A DNA stretch of 64,000 bases from CAZYME01 sp964648115 (GTDB lineage: Bacteria > Pseudomonadota > Gammaproteobacteria > Legionellales > Legionellaceae). A program made the position numbers and the translations under genes. The stretch covers positions 1-64,000 of the forward strand of contig CAZYME010000008.1 in assembly GCA_964648115.1 (NCBI GenBank), given 5' to 3'. Shown here in pieces: positions 7,825 to 16,703 of the stretch. Every line of letters starts with the position of its first letter. Position 1 is the first letter of the stretch. The notes under the pieces were generated by a model. That model searched no databases. It was not told the DNA's origin and was given only the letters and a program-made list of their open reading frames with translations.

Positions 7825-9141
7825 CTAGTGCTTCCCGAGCGGCGTCAATGCTTCTGCAACATCTCCCGATAAAAAATCTAATGCGTTTGCATGCCCAGAG
7901 GGTTGCTTGTTATCAAAAAATCTAATCCCCTGCAATTGCAGACTAGCGCCTGTTATCCCCCCCGATGCACCCCCAGCTAAAGTATCATCGCCCAGTTGAG
8001 TAACAGCTTCCTCTGCTCTTAGATTGGCCGCAGCAGCTGCTGCAACAGGATGCTCAATAGAGCGATCTCGCGGCTCGCTCGCTTGAGCATTTAGCCTAGC
8101 CAAGACGGCTTCATCGTTATTATCACGGGCATAAATATCCGGTTTTTGGTGAACACTTAAGGGTTGTTCTGCATACGCTTCATTTTTCAGATCACATTGC
8201 TCATCAAAAACACGACCAATATTTGTCGCTACAAAAATCGAGGCTTCAGCACCAGCATGGCCATCATAAACACCTATCAAGCATGGGCTATTAAAAATTA
8301 ATGATTGTACTGCAACCGAAATATTATCTTTTGAATTGTCCATGATAGCCGTGCCTGCAAGCGTATCAGCTATCTTTAATTCCGATTTTCGGTCCTCTTT
8401 TGGCATTTTATTTAAAATATTAAGCAGATACTGCTCGTGTAAGGCTTTATCTTGGCCATTTATTTCTAATTCTATTCTTGCCTGAGCACCATCAGTAAAA
8501 CCATCGCAGGTTGTTATAATCTGGGTTTTTCCTACTCTTGCTGGTTCAATATCAAGACTAGTATAAATCTCCCTCAAAGTGCTTATATCTATAGTCGCGT
8601 CGGCGCAAACACCAAACTGTTTTAGATCCTTGTCTCCAATCGCTCGCGATAGATTTAGTTTTCCCTTTACCCGCCCATAATAAACGGAGCCCCCAGCGGC
8701 TACAATCCGATCTGACTCACTCTTAATAATTGGTTTATGCGTTACACTATTTAATCGCTTGACTCCCAATACCTCGCCACCGCAATCATAAACAACTACA
8801 AAGACAACTGCATCTGCCAGTGTCGCCGTGATTAAACTATCTTTTCCATCATAAACCGTGGTTGATGCAGTAGTCCCGCTGATTTTGTCTTTGTGCCCTT
8901 CCATGAAGTCCTTATCCAATAGCTGATAACTTGTCCATAAACGGTGACCAATATCAACAGGCTCTAGCTTTAGCAAACTAAACCTGTCATTTGGAAATGA
9001 GCAGCGGAAAGCTGTATCCTCTTGTGTTGGACGAAACCCTATCGTCTCATATAGGGCAAAACCAATATCTTGCATTTCATAGTTAACCTCAGGTTTATAT
9101 TCAGTATCAGATGGTATTGAGACCACTGTATCATTTGGCAT
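7825..9141 (-). CDS. PP2C-like Ser/Thr phosphatase with displaced DGHAG motif
   Basis: PPM/PP2C motifs are visible. Residues count from ATG 9141 (438 aa), chosen for AAAGG 6-8 nt upstream. Motif positions are RPTQED (about 38-42), SGTTAS (88-93), THKP...ESDRI..AGG.V (134-152), LNLSRAIGDKD (163-172), TTCDGFTDG (210-218) and DNISVAV (272-278). The metal-binding DGHAG, which normally follows the first Asp/Glu motif, instead comes after DNISVAV (residues 293-297, GVYDGHAGAEAS). The order therefore looks circularly permuted. An Ala-rich tail follows. PP2C proteins in intracellular bacteria can act on host phosphoproteins. There is no secretion signal I can identify. The gene lies just downstream of relA. 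Confidence 0.75.
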   Translation of the reverse strand: MPNDTVVSIPSDTEYKPEVNYEMQDIGFALYETIGFRPTQEDTAFRCSFPNDRFSLLKLEPVDIGHRLWTSYQLLDKDFMEGHKDKISGTTASTTVYDGKDSLITATLADAVVFVVVYDCGGEVLGVKRLNSVTHKPIIKSESDRIVAAGGSVYYGRVKGKLNLSRAIGDKDLKQFGVCADATIDISTLREIYTSLDIEPARVGKTQIITTCDGFTDGAQARIELEINGQDKALHEQYLLNILNKMPKEDRKSELKIADTLAGTAIMDNSKDNISVAVQSLIFNSPCLIGVYDGHAGAEASIFVATNIGRVFDEQCDLKNEAYAEQPLSVHQKPDIYARDNNDEAVLARLNAQASEPRDRSIEHPVAAAAAANLRAEEAVTQLGDDTLAGGASGGITGASLQLQGIRFFDNKQPSGHANALDFLSGDVAEALTPLGKH

Positions 9142-9210
9142 TGTCATTCCTTTGTAAAAATTATTTTTGCAACACCATCTTACTGCGATATGGGGTATTT
9201 TAGTCAATAT

Positions 9211-11415
9211 CTAAACTTGCCGTCGCGCCTCCAAGACGTTGGGAACCTGCCCTAACTTGTTTAGTAATCTCGATAATCCATTTAAGCCATCAATTTCAAC
9301 AGTAAGCGTAATATAAGTCGTATTTTCTTGCTTATTAGTTTGCGTTTGCAATGCATACACATGCGCTTTTTCGTTAGCAAGCAATGAGGTTACATCACGC
9401 AAAAGGTGGGATCGATCAAACGCTTTTATCAAGAGATCAACGACATAACGCTCCCGCGTTGCAGAGCCCCATGTGACCGCTAGGAAGCGTTGACGTTGCC
9501 TTTCGCCTGCATGAATGATATTCGAGCAATCTTGTCTATGGACCGATACACCACGCCCCAATGTAATATAACCAACCACCTCATCACCAGGAACCGGTTG
9601 GCAACAACGTGCCATGTGCGTAAGTAAATTACCAACCCCTTCAATGCACAGATCCCCACCCGTCGCTTCTGGCTTGTGATGAGGTTTAACAAAACCAAGA
9701 TTAATCTCTTCCGGAACCACCGCGGGGGATAAACGACTTAAAACCTGGCCAAGCTTTATATCTCCACGACCAAGGGCCGCTAATAAATCATCCAATCGCT
9801 TAAAATTAAACGCGAGAACCACATCATGCAGTCGCTCGACTTTAATACCCAACGCTTTCAATTCTTTATCAACAAGCTCGCGCCCATCCTCTTTATTTTT
9901 ATCGTAATCTTGCATCTTAAACCAATGCAAAACTTTCGCTTTAGCGCGTGATGTTTTTAAATAATTTAAATGTGGATTAATCCAATCACGAGAAGGCTTA
10001 GCATCTTTGCCAGTTAGAACCTCCACCTTATCACCCGTTCTTAATGCATAGGTCAGTGGAACAATGCGCCCATTTACTCTAGCACCCCTACATCGATGCC
10101 CCACTTCGCTGTGAACGTGATAGGCAAAATCAAGGGGCGTTACACCTTGCGGTAAATCCAACACATCTCCGTCTGGTGTAAAAACATAGACACGATCTTC
10201 TAAAAATTCTGTTTCTATGGCATCGGACACGCCTGTGGAATGAGCCATATCACGGTGCCACGCCAATACTTCGCGCAGCCATTCAATTTTACGCTCATGG
10301 CTTTCTTTACGCTGAACACCGCCCTCTTTGTATTTCCAATGCGCAGCCACACCCATTTCTGCTTGATCATGCATTTGAAAGGTACGTATTTGTACCTCAA
10401 AAACTCTATCTTCAGGGCCTGTAACCGCTGTATGCAAAGATTGATACCCATTAGCCTTCACATTCACAATATAATCGTCAAACTCTGCTGTCACTTGTCG
10501 CCAGAGGGAATGTACCAATCCTAATACTTCATAGCACTGTTCTTTTGTTTCAACCAGAATCCGCACGGCGGTTGCGTCATATATTTCATCCAAAGACACG
10601 TTTTTGCGTTTCATCTTTCGATAAATACTATGAATATGTTTAGAGCGGCCATAAACTGCAAAATGTGACACGCTCATCGTCTTCATATGCTGATTCAATT
10701 CATCTACAATCAAATTAACATAACGATCTCTATCTAAGCGCTTTGATTTCAAGCCCTTTGCTATTGCCTTGTAATCTTCAGGATATAAAAAACGAAAAGC
10801 TAAATCTTCCATTTCCCATTTGATAGCACCGATACCTAAACGATTTGCTAAGGGGGCATATATCTCCATTGCCTCCGTAGCAATTTGCTGGCGCATTGCC
10901 TCAGGCATAGGCGCTGAGGAACGCAGTACACACAAGCGCTCAGCAAGTTTTATCAATACCACCCGCACATCGTCCACCATGGCGAGTAACATTTTGCGTA
11001 CATTGTCTATTTGGTGTTTATTTTGAGGGTATTTATCCACTGCCTGAAAATTGGATATGGCACCCATTTTTTTAATGCCGCTGACCAATCTTGCGATATT
11101 GCCACCTAATTGCTCTTCAACATCGTCTAGGGATAATTCGGCGTAATGAACGCTTTCAAAGATAATTGCTGCTGCTAATGTTTCTTGATCTACTTCTAAG
11201 TCCGCTAACACATCCGCCATAGCAAGACCTTGCTGTAAGCAAGATTCACCGGTTTCGGTAGCATGGTCTTGGCCTGCTAATTGGCTGAGTGTGCAGGCGT
11301 TACGAATCAGGTCTAAGTCTTGAAAATACCCTTTACTTCCCACTTGATGTAACCATTGCTCAACATCAATGCTTCCATCGGCCAGTAAAGGGGTGCCCTC
11401 TTTGACTTTAACCAT
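9211..11415 (-). CDS. relA: GTP pyrophosphokinase RelA
   Basis: RelA makes (p)ppGpp on starved ribosomes. Domains in order: an N-terminal pseudo-hydrolase region where the HD motif of SpoT is replaced (FESVHYAELSLDDVEEQLG), so it should be synthetase-only; the synthetase domain with YGRSKHIHSIYRKM, NGYQSLHTAV, VFEVQIRTFQMH and AAHWKYKEG; a TGS domain (VYVFTPDGDVLDLPQG..PLDFAYHVHSEVG); a zinc-finger region with CCQPVPGDEV; and a C-terminal ACT domain. The length of 734 aa is normal. In Legionellales the stringent response drives the switch from replicative to transmissive phase, so this gene is likely central to the life cycle. Confidence 0.96.
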   Translation of the reverse strand: MVKVKEGTPLLADGSIDVEQWLHQVGSKGYFQDLDLIRNACTLSQLAGQDHATETGESCLQQGLAMADVLADLEVDQETLAAAIIFESVHYAELSLDDVEEQLGGNIARLVSGIKKMGAISNFQAVDKYPQNKHQIDNVRKMLLAMVDDVRVVLIKLAERLCVLRSSAPMPEAMRQQIATEAMEIYAPLANRLGIGAIKWEMEDLAFRFLYPEDYKAIAKGLKSKRLDRDRYVNLIVDELNQHMKTMSVSHFAVYGRSKHIHSIYRKMKRKNVSLDEIYDATAVRILVETKEQCYEVLGLVHSLWRQVTAEFDDYIVNVKANGYQSLHTAVTGPEDRVFEVQIRTFQMHDQAEMGVAAHWKYKEGGVQRKESHERKIEWLREVLAWHRDMAHSTGVSDAIETEFLEDRVYVFTPDGDVLDLPQGVTPLDFAYHVHSEVGHRCRGARVNGRIVPLTYALRTGDKVEVLTGKDAKPSRDWINPHLNYLKTSRAKAKVLHWFKMQDYDKNKEDGRELVDKELKALGIKVERLHDVVLAFNFKRLDDLLAALGRGDIKLGQVLSRLSPAVVPEEINLGFVKPHHKPEATGGDLCIEGVGNLLTHMARCCQPVPGDEVVGYITLGRGVSVHRQDCSNIIHAGERQRQRFLAVTWGSATRERYVVDLLIKAFDRSHLLRDVTSLLANEKAHVYALQTQTNKQENTTYITLTVEIDGLNGLSRLLNKLGQVPNVLEARRQV

Positions 11416-11447
11416 GTTGAATGTCCTTATTATTTTACAGCCGCTTC

Positions 11448-12908
11448 CTATTTTTCAAACAAAGCAATGGACTCCACATGTGCTGTATGAGGAAACATAT
11501 CCATCACTCCTGCTGCAACCAATCTAAATCCCTGCTGATTGACTAAAATATCCGTATCTCTCGCCAATGTTGCAGGGTTACATGATACATACACTATACG
11601 ATTTACCTTAAGCTTGTCGATTTGCTTGACGATTTCGATTGCACCAGTCCGAGGAGGATCAAGCAATACCTTGGTAAATTTATGCTGTTTTAGAACGTGC
11701 AATGCTGATTCATCCTCTAAATTTGCGCACATAAACTCTGTGTTTACCAATCCATTCGCTTTTGCATTCATACCAGCACGCATTACCATTGCTTCGCTAC
11801 CTTCAATCCCTACTACTTTGACACAACGCTTTGCCATTGGTAATGAAAAATTACCTAAGCCACAAAATAGATCAAGAACGACATCTTGCGGTTCTAATGC
11901 CAACAAATTTAGCGCATGTTGTACCATTAATCGGTTCAAACCGGCATTCACTTGAGTAAAATCTGTAGGGTGAAATTGAAATACAATATTTTCCTCAGGA
12001 AGGTGATAGGTTAAAAATTCATCAGTATTTTGTAGATTTAACTGCCCACCCACCTCGCCTACGTCCTGCGGCTTGTCCGCGGGATCAAGGAAGTTAGCCA
12101 GATGACTGGATCCCGCGGTCAAGCCGCGTGACGTCGTGTTTGGGGAAACGTGAGCTATTACTTGTGGGTAAAATAAAAACACACTGCTTGGGCCGCCGGG
12201 TTGTAAGAAAATTCGAAAACCCGTGGCATCCGCAAATTCCTTGAGTTTTTCTTCATCCTGCGTGCTCAGTGTCTCTAAATTTCGAAAGATCAATGCAATA
12301 TCTTCGTCACCAGCAGCTACTTCAATTTGCGCGATACAATGTGGTGCGTCGAAACTATCTAACATGTGTCGTAGATTAACAATTTCTGCATCAACACGCT
12401 TATTTAATACTGGGCATTGCTCTATTTCAGTAATATAACGTGGATTGTTCTTCTCTCTGAACCCCACCAAGGCCATTTGTTTTTTTTCAACATACCGCAC
12501 ACTTAAACGCGCTTTATTACGATAATGCCAAAGCTCGCTTGTGAGCGGGGCTAAAACGGTTTCCGGTTGAACGCGCCCAATACGCTCTAGTAAATCCAGC
12601 AACAAAGCCTGTTTTTCATGAATTTGCGCCGATTCTTCAAGATGCTGTAACGAACAACCTCCGCAAAGTGTGTAATGCGGGCAACGAGGCTCAACCCGGT
12701 GAGGAGAAGGGTCAATAACTGAAAGCACCCTTCCTTCATCAAAGTCACGCTTCTTTCGTATATATTGAAAGGTAACGGTTTCATCTGGCAGTGCGTTTTG
12801 AATAAACGTAGTCTTGCCTTCAATTCGAGCAATACCTCGCCCATCATGGCTAAATTTTTCAACCCGAGTAGTGACTGGGATTTCCGGTAGGCGTTGTTTT
12901 TTTCTCAT
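11448..12908 (-). CDS. rlmD: 23S rRNA (uracil-1939-C5)-methyltransferase RlmD, with in-frame repeat insertion
   Basis: The protein has the RumA/RlmD layout. An N-terminal TRAM domain (KFSHDGRGIARIEGKTTFIQ) is followed by a 4Fe-4S cluster motif (CPHYTLCGGCSLQHL) and the SAM-binding fold VLDLFCGLGNFSLPMAK. The catalytic cysteine is in YVSCNPATLARD. At 486 aa it is longer than the E. coli enzyme (about 433). Part of the excess, about residues 253-287 (window 12047-12153), is a palindromic repeat translated as NTTSRGLTAGSSHLA...DPADKPQDVG. It is inserted between the segment before FYPQVIAH and the LTYHLPE strand, where E. coli has a short loop. The frame is kept, so the enzyme is probably active. 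Confidence 0.93.
   Translation of the reverse strand: MRKKQRLPEIPVTTRVEKFSHDGRGIARIEGKTTFIQNALPDETVTFQYIRKKRDFDEGRVLSVIDPSPHRVEPRCPHYTLCGGCSLQHLEESAQIHEKQALLLDLLERIGRVQPETVLAPLTSELWHYRNKARLSVRYVEKKQMALVGFREKNNPRYITEIEQCPVLNKRVDAEIVNLRHMLDSFDAPHCIAQIEVAAGDEDIALIFRNLETLSTQDEEKLKEFADATGFRIFLQPGGPSSVFLFYPQVIAHVSPNTTSRGLTAGSSHLANFLDPADKPQDVGEVGGQLNLQNTDEFLTYHLPEENIVFQFHPTDFTQVNAGLNRLMVQHALNLLALEPQDVVLDLFCGLGNFSLPMAKRCVKVVGIEGSEAMVMRAGMNAKANGLVNTEFMCANLEDESALHVLKQHKFTKVLLDPPRTGAIEIVKQIDKLKVNRIVYVSCNPATLARDTDILVNQQGFRLVAAGVMDMFPHTAHVESIALFEK
12047..12153 (-). repeat. In-gene palindromic element (copy B)
   Basis: Arms TCCTGCGGCTTGTCCGCGGG and CCCGCGGTCAAGCCGCG flank a core with TTAGCCAGATGACTGGATCC. 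The right end GACGTCGTGTTTGGGGAAAC is shared with copy A at 6401-6498. It is entirely within rlmD and is read in the same frame as copy A. Confidence 0.85.
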
Positions 12909-13016
12909 TGTCTCTCTCTGAATGCAATAAAGTCTAGGTCTTTGACTTCTGTTAAATAAATTAATAAAGTGGAGTATTTTAAGACATAAAAGTCAAAATG
13001 GCGAATATAACAGCAG

Positions 13017-13098
13017 GTAGGTTGGGTCATTTGACCCAACAAAAAGCTTTTCATTTCTGTGGCATTAGTGAATCGTTGGGTCAATGACCCAACCTACT
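13017..13098. repeat. Double-hairpin repeat, GTAGGTTGGGTCA...TGACCCAACCTAC family
   Basis: The outer arms GTAGGTTGGGTCA and TGACCCAACCTAC are inverted repeats, and each arm also folds on itself (TTGGGTCATTTGACCCAA). A relative with GGGCCCA instead of GGGTCA lies at 57607-57682. Together with a GTAGCCCGTATGGAG-type fragment near 13105-13132 it fills the 239-bp gap between rluB and rlmD. Confidence 0.8.
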
Positions 13099-13147
13099 AC
13101 TCCCTCATTCCGCTTCGCTCCATACGGGCTACATTTATGTTCCTACT

Positions 13148-13879
13148 CTATAAATTTGCTAAAAACGTCTCTACCTCTTTAGGAGACATCTCAACAAAGC
13201 TTCCTCTATCAAGAGAACGTGGCATATGTAACTTACCATAACGAACGCGGATTAAACGGCTTACCTCTAAACCTTGGGACTCCCATAAACGCCGCACTTC
13301 ACGATTTCGGCCCTCACTTAAAACAACGTGGTACCAACCATTTGTGCCCTCACCGCCCCGGTATTCTACGCGCTTAAATTTTGCGATCCCATCGTCTAAC
13401 TCAACACCTTTCAACAATGCTTTTATCATATCCTGGCTAACCTGCCCATATACCCGCACAGCGTATTCGCGCTCTAACTCATATTTAGGATGCATCAAAC
13501 GATTTGCTAACTCGCCATTATTCGTGAAAATCAACAGTCCAGAAGTATTCAAATCTAACCTACCGACCTGAACCCATCGCCCCTGCTTCAAATGCGGCAA
13601 ATTATCAAAAACTGTTTTTGTAAACTTAGGATCATTCCTGCTAGAAATTTCACCGATAGGTTTGTGATAAAGCAAAATTCGTGTTTTGGAATCAATTTTA
13701 AGTGGATTATCAATCACCCGCCCTCTTACGCTAATTTTATCATCAGCCGTAGCGCCATCACCTAACTTGGCAACTGCCCCATTAACCTTGATCAAGCCCT
13801 CTTCAATCCAGCGCTCAATTTCTCTTCTGGAACCAAATCCCGCTTGGCTTAATATCTTCTGTAAACGTTCACTGCTCAT
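13148..13879 (-). CDS. rluB: 23S rRNA pseudouridine-2605 synthase RluB
   Basis: An N-terminal S4 RNA-binding domain (LQKILSQAGFGSRREIERWI) precedes the RsuA-type pseudouridine synthase core. The catalytic Asp is in GRLDLNTSGLLIFTNNG, followed by HPKYELEREYAV and GRNREVRRLWES. The 243-aa length fits RluB without a long basic tail. Its start overlaps the end of scpB by 11 bp, so it is translationally coupled at the end of the trpS-scpA-scpB-rluB operon, the classical arrangement in gammaproteobacteria. It modifies helix 89 of 23S rRNA. Confidence 0.93.
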   Translation of the reverse strand: MSSERLQKILSQAGFGSRREIERWIEEGLIKVNGAVAKLGDGATADDKISVRGRVIDNPLKIDSKTRILLYHKPIGEISSRNDPKFTKTVFDNLPHLKQGRWVQVGRLDLNTSGLLIFTNNGELANRLMHPKYELEREYAVRVYGQVSQDMIKALLKGVELDDGIAKFKRVEYRGGEGTNGWYHVVLSEGRNREVRRLWESQGLEVSRLIRVRYGKLHMPRSLDRGSFVEMSPKEVETFLANL

Positions 13880-14396
13880 TATTTATTACACTCTGAGGTA
13901 AATCATTAAGCGTCGCTAAATTAAAATAATCCAGAAACGCCTTCGTTGTTGTATACACAGCAGGCTTTCCAGGGACATCCCGATAACCTGCAATACGCAC
14001 CCATTCCCGTTCAAGTAACGTTTTTAACATGGTGCTGCTAACAGCCACACCACGGATCTCTTCTATATCAGCCCGCGTCACCGGCTGCTTATAAGCAATA
14101 ATTGCCAACACCTCTAAAAACGCATTAGAGTATTTTGCCTGTTTTTCAGTCAATAAACGAGCAATCCATGGACTGTAACGCTCTTTTGTTTGAAAACAAT
14201 ACCCTCCTGCAAGGCATTTTAGTTCGATTGCACGCCCTTCATAATCGTTAGCCAGCGCATCCAGAGCGCTTTGTAATTGCTCTTGTGTGGGGACTTGCCA
14301 GTCTTCAAAAGCCGCTGATATTTTTTTCAAAGGCAAAGAGCCTGCGCTACTCATTAAAAGCGCTTCCACAATTAACTTAACCTCTTGATCATCCAT
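13869..14396 (-). CDS. scpB: Segregation and condensation protein ScpB
   Basis: ScpB is the winged-helix kite subunit of the SMC-ScpAB chromosome condensin. Two winged-helix domains are recognisable, with the family segment FLEVLAIIAYKQPVTRADIEEIRG and the following LLEREWVRIAGYRDVPGKPAVY. It begins 2 nt after scpA ends and its own end overlaps rluB. The length of 175 aa is normal. Confidence 0.95.
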   Translation of the reverse strand: MDDQEVKLIVEALLMSSAGSLPLKKISAAFEDWQVPTQEQLQSALDALANDYEGRAIELKCLAGGYCFQTKERYSPWIARLLTEKQAKYSNAFLEVLAIIAYKQPVTRADIEEIRGVAVSSTMLKTLLEREWVRIAGYRDVPGKPAVYTTTKAFLDYFNLATLNDLPQSVINNEQ

Positions 14397-14397
14397 T

Positions 14398-15189
14398 TTA
14401 ACTTACCTGTAGATGAATGGGTGAAAAAACTGCTGTTTGAGTAACGATTACCAGTGATTGCTTAGCCAACTCCAATGTCGCTAACAACGTTACCACCAAA
14501 CCCATGCGTCCCTCATCGTGATTCAATAATTGCGTAAACTCAATTAGTTTTTCGCGTTGCAAACGATGCAAAATGATCGTCATACGTTCACGTACTGATA
14601 AGCGCTCTCTAGTAATATGATGACGAGTGAAACTCTGCTGACGCTGCAACAAGCTGTCCATGATAGCCACCAATGCAGATAAACTGATGTCAGGCTGAGG
14701 TTTTGTTAGGGTTACATTTTCTGTATTGACTTGAACCTGAAACACATCCCGCTCGAACCTAGGTAGTTTATCCATGAGCAATGCCACTTCTTTAAAATGC
14801 TCATACGCCTGTAACCGCCTCACCAATTCCATACGAGGGTCTTCTTCAATCTGATCTTGCAACGAAACAACAGGCGGTAATAATAATTTTGATTTAATTT
14901 CTGCCAGTAACGCCGCCATGACCAAATAGTCAGCAGCTAGCTCCATCCGCCGCTCTTCCAGGAGTTCAATATATTGCATGTATTGCTGTGTGATTATAGC
15001 CATCGGAATATCTAAGATATCAATATTCTGCTGACGAATGAGATACAAAAGCAGATCCAGTGGACCCGTAAAAGAGTCCAGTAAAACTTCCAATGCGTCT
15101 GGGGGGATAAATAAATCGGTTGGCAATTCTGTCAGGGGTTGGCCTGCAACAACAGCTAATACGGGCGGCACCCGTGTCAACTCAGTCAT
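14398..15189 (-). CDS. scpA: Segregation and condensation protein ScpA
   Basis: ScpA is the kleisin that bridges SMC heads. The N-terminal signature FTGPLDLLLYLIRQQNIDILDIPMA is followed by the helical core ADYLVMAALLAEIKSKLLLP and a C-terminal winged helix. I prefer ATG 15189. A TTG two codons earlier (15195) would overlap the trpS stop. It is tightly packed between trpS and scpB. Confidence 0.94.
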   Translation of the reverse strand: MTELTRVPPVLAVVAGQPLTELPTDLFIPPDALEVLLDSFTGPLDLLLYLIRQQNIDILDIPMAIITQQYMQYIELLEERRMELAADYLVMAALLAEIKSKLLLPPVVSLQDQIEEDPRMELVRRLQAYEHFKEVALLMDKLPRFERDVFQVQVNTENVTLTKPQPDISLSALVAIMDSLLQRQQSFTRHHITRERLSVRERMTIILHRLQREKLIEFTQLLNHDEGRMGLVVTLLATLELAKQSLVIVTQTAVFSPIHLQVS

Positions 15190-15191
15190 TA

Positions 15192-16406
15192 TCAATAATC
15201 CAAACCCATCACTTCTCGTACATCATCTAAAGTCTTGTTGGCTTCTTCTCTAGCTTGCTCGCTCCCCTCTGCGACGATACGCTTCACAGAGCTAAGATCG
15301 GCTTGGTATTCTTTAATAGATGCTTGGATAGGAACTAGCTCTTTATTTATCGCCTCGATCACGGGGCGCTTGCAGTCAACACACCCAATTCCTGCAGACC
15401 GGCAGCCTTCTTGTACCCATTTCTTAGTCGATTCGTCAGAATAAATTTTATGGAATTGCCAAACTGGGCATTTCTCTGGTTCACCTGGATCCGTTCGCTT
15501 TACTCGTGCAGGATCGGTAGGCATGGTCATAATTTTCTTTTCAACCTGCTCAGGCTCTTCTCGCAAGTTAATCGTATTACCATATGACTTTGACATTTTT
15601 TGCCCATCAATACCCGGCATTTTAGCATGCTCGGTTAGCATGGCTTGGGGTTCAGTTAAAATGATCTTCCCAGCACCATCCAAATACCCAAGTAAACGCT
15701 CTTTATCGCCGATAGATAAATTATGCTGATTAGCAAGCAATGCTCGCGCAGTATTTAATGACTCGTGGTGACCATCTTGTTGAAATTCTTTACGCAAATC
15801 GGAATATAACTTCCCATTTTTCTTGCCCATTTTTTTTATGGCTTCTAGGGCTAGAGCTTCAAAATTGGGCTCACGGCCATAAAGGTAATTAAACCGGCGA
15901 GCAACTTCACGTATGAGCTCAATATGGGCAACTTGATCCTCACCTACAGGCACAAAATCAGCTTTATAAAGTAGCACATCTGCACTTTGTAACAACGGAT
16001 AGCCTAAGAAACCATAGGTCGACAAGTCTTTATCGCGTAGTTTTTCTTGCTGATCTTTATAGGTGGGCACACGCTCAAGCCAACCTAAAGGGGTTATCAT
16101 CGAAAGCAGTAAATGCAACTCAGCATGTTCTGGCACCCAGGATTGAAGAAAAATACGAGACAAACTGGGGTTGATCCCGCAGGCCAACCAGTCAATTACC
16201 ATGTCCCATATCAATTGCTCGAGTATACCCGGCTCATCATAACGGGTTGTTAAACCATGCCAATCAGCAGCAAAAAAGTAACAATCATACTGATGCTGTA
16301 ACTTAAGCCAGTTTTTCAACACACCGTGGTAATGGCCAAGGTGCAACCCACCACTGACACGCATGCCTGAAACAACCCGCTTATTAGTACTAAACGATGA
16401 CATCAA
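15192..16406 (-). CDS. trpS: Tryptophan--tRNA ligase
   Basis: This class I aminoacyl-tRNA synthetase charges tRNA-Trp. The HIGH-type motif is seen as GGLHLGHYHGVL and the KMSKS loop as GQKMSKSYGNTI. At 404 aa it is the longer type of TrpS, with an insertion and a C-terminal cysteine cluster (GCRSAGIGCVDCKRP) that is absent from the roughly 334-aa E. coli form. It is the first gene of the trpS-scpA-scpB-rluB cluster. Upstream lies a 297-bp gap packed with nested repeats. Confidence 0.95.
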   Translation of the reverse strand: MMSSFSTNKRVVSGMRVSGGLHLGHYHGVLKNWLKLQHQYDCYFFAADWHGLTTRYDEPGILEQLIWDMVIDWLACGINPSLSRIFLQSWVPEHAELHLLLSMITPLGWLERVPTYKDQQEKLRDKDLSTYGFLGYPLLQSADVLLYKADFVPVGEDQVAHIELIREVARRFNYLYGREPNFEALALEAIKKMGKKNGKLYSDLRKEFQQDGHHESLNTARALLANQHNLSIGDKERLLGYLDGAGKIILTEPQAMLTEHAKMPGIDGQKMSKSYGNTINLREEPEQVEKKIMTMPTDPARVKRTDPGEPEKCPVWQFHKIYSDESTKKWVQEGCRSAGIGCVDCKRPVIEAINKELVPIQASIKEYQADLSSVKRIVAEGSEQAREEANKTLDDVREVMGLDY

Positions 16407-16449
16407 AATCCTCTAATTTTATATAATTCATTTTTAATAAAACACTACG

Positions 16450-16670
16450 TCCCGCGGCTTACCCCCTCTCCCTAACCCTTACTGCCATTAAGTTAACGAA
16501 AGACTGCCGTCCCCGCGAAGGCGGGGATCCATTTCTCCAATGGCTCCTAGCCCAAGTCAGGGATGGATTCCCGCCTTCGCGGGAATGACAAAAATCTCTT
16601 AACTTAATGACAGTGTCCCTAACCCTCTCCCCCAAGGGGCGAGGGTTAGGGAGAGGGGGTAAATTGCGGG
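16450..16670. repeat. Nested repeat cluster: three palindromic families inserted in each other
   Basis: The outermost layer is a fragment of the GCGGCTT family (TACGTCCCGCGGCTT). Inside it is a 19-bp perfect inverted repeat, ACCCCCTCTCCCTAACCCT at 16463-16481 and its complement at 16642-16660. Inside the left arm of that lies an element at 16482-16615, with ends ACTGCCATTAAGTTAA / TTAACTTAATGACAGT (one mismatch). That element carries two CCCGCGAAGGCGGG-type hairpins. TCCCTAACCCT is duplicated on either side of the inner element (16471-16481 and 16616-16626), as a target-site duplication would be. No gene is seen in this gap. Confidence 0.85.
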
Positions 16671-16703
16671 AATGACAAACCTTTAGATTAGTACGTAATA
16701 TTG

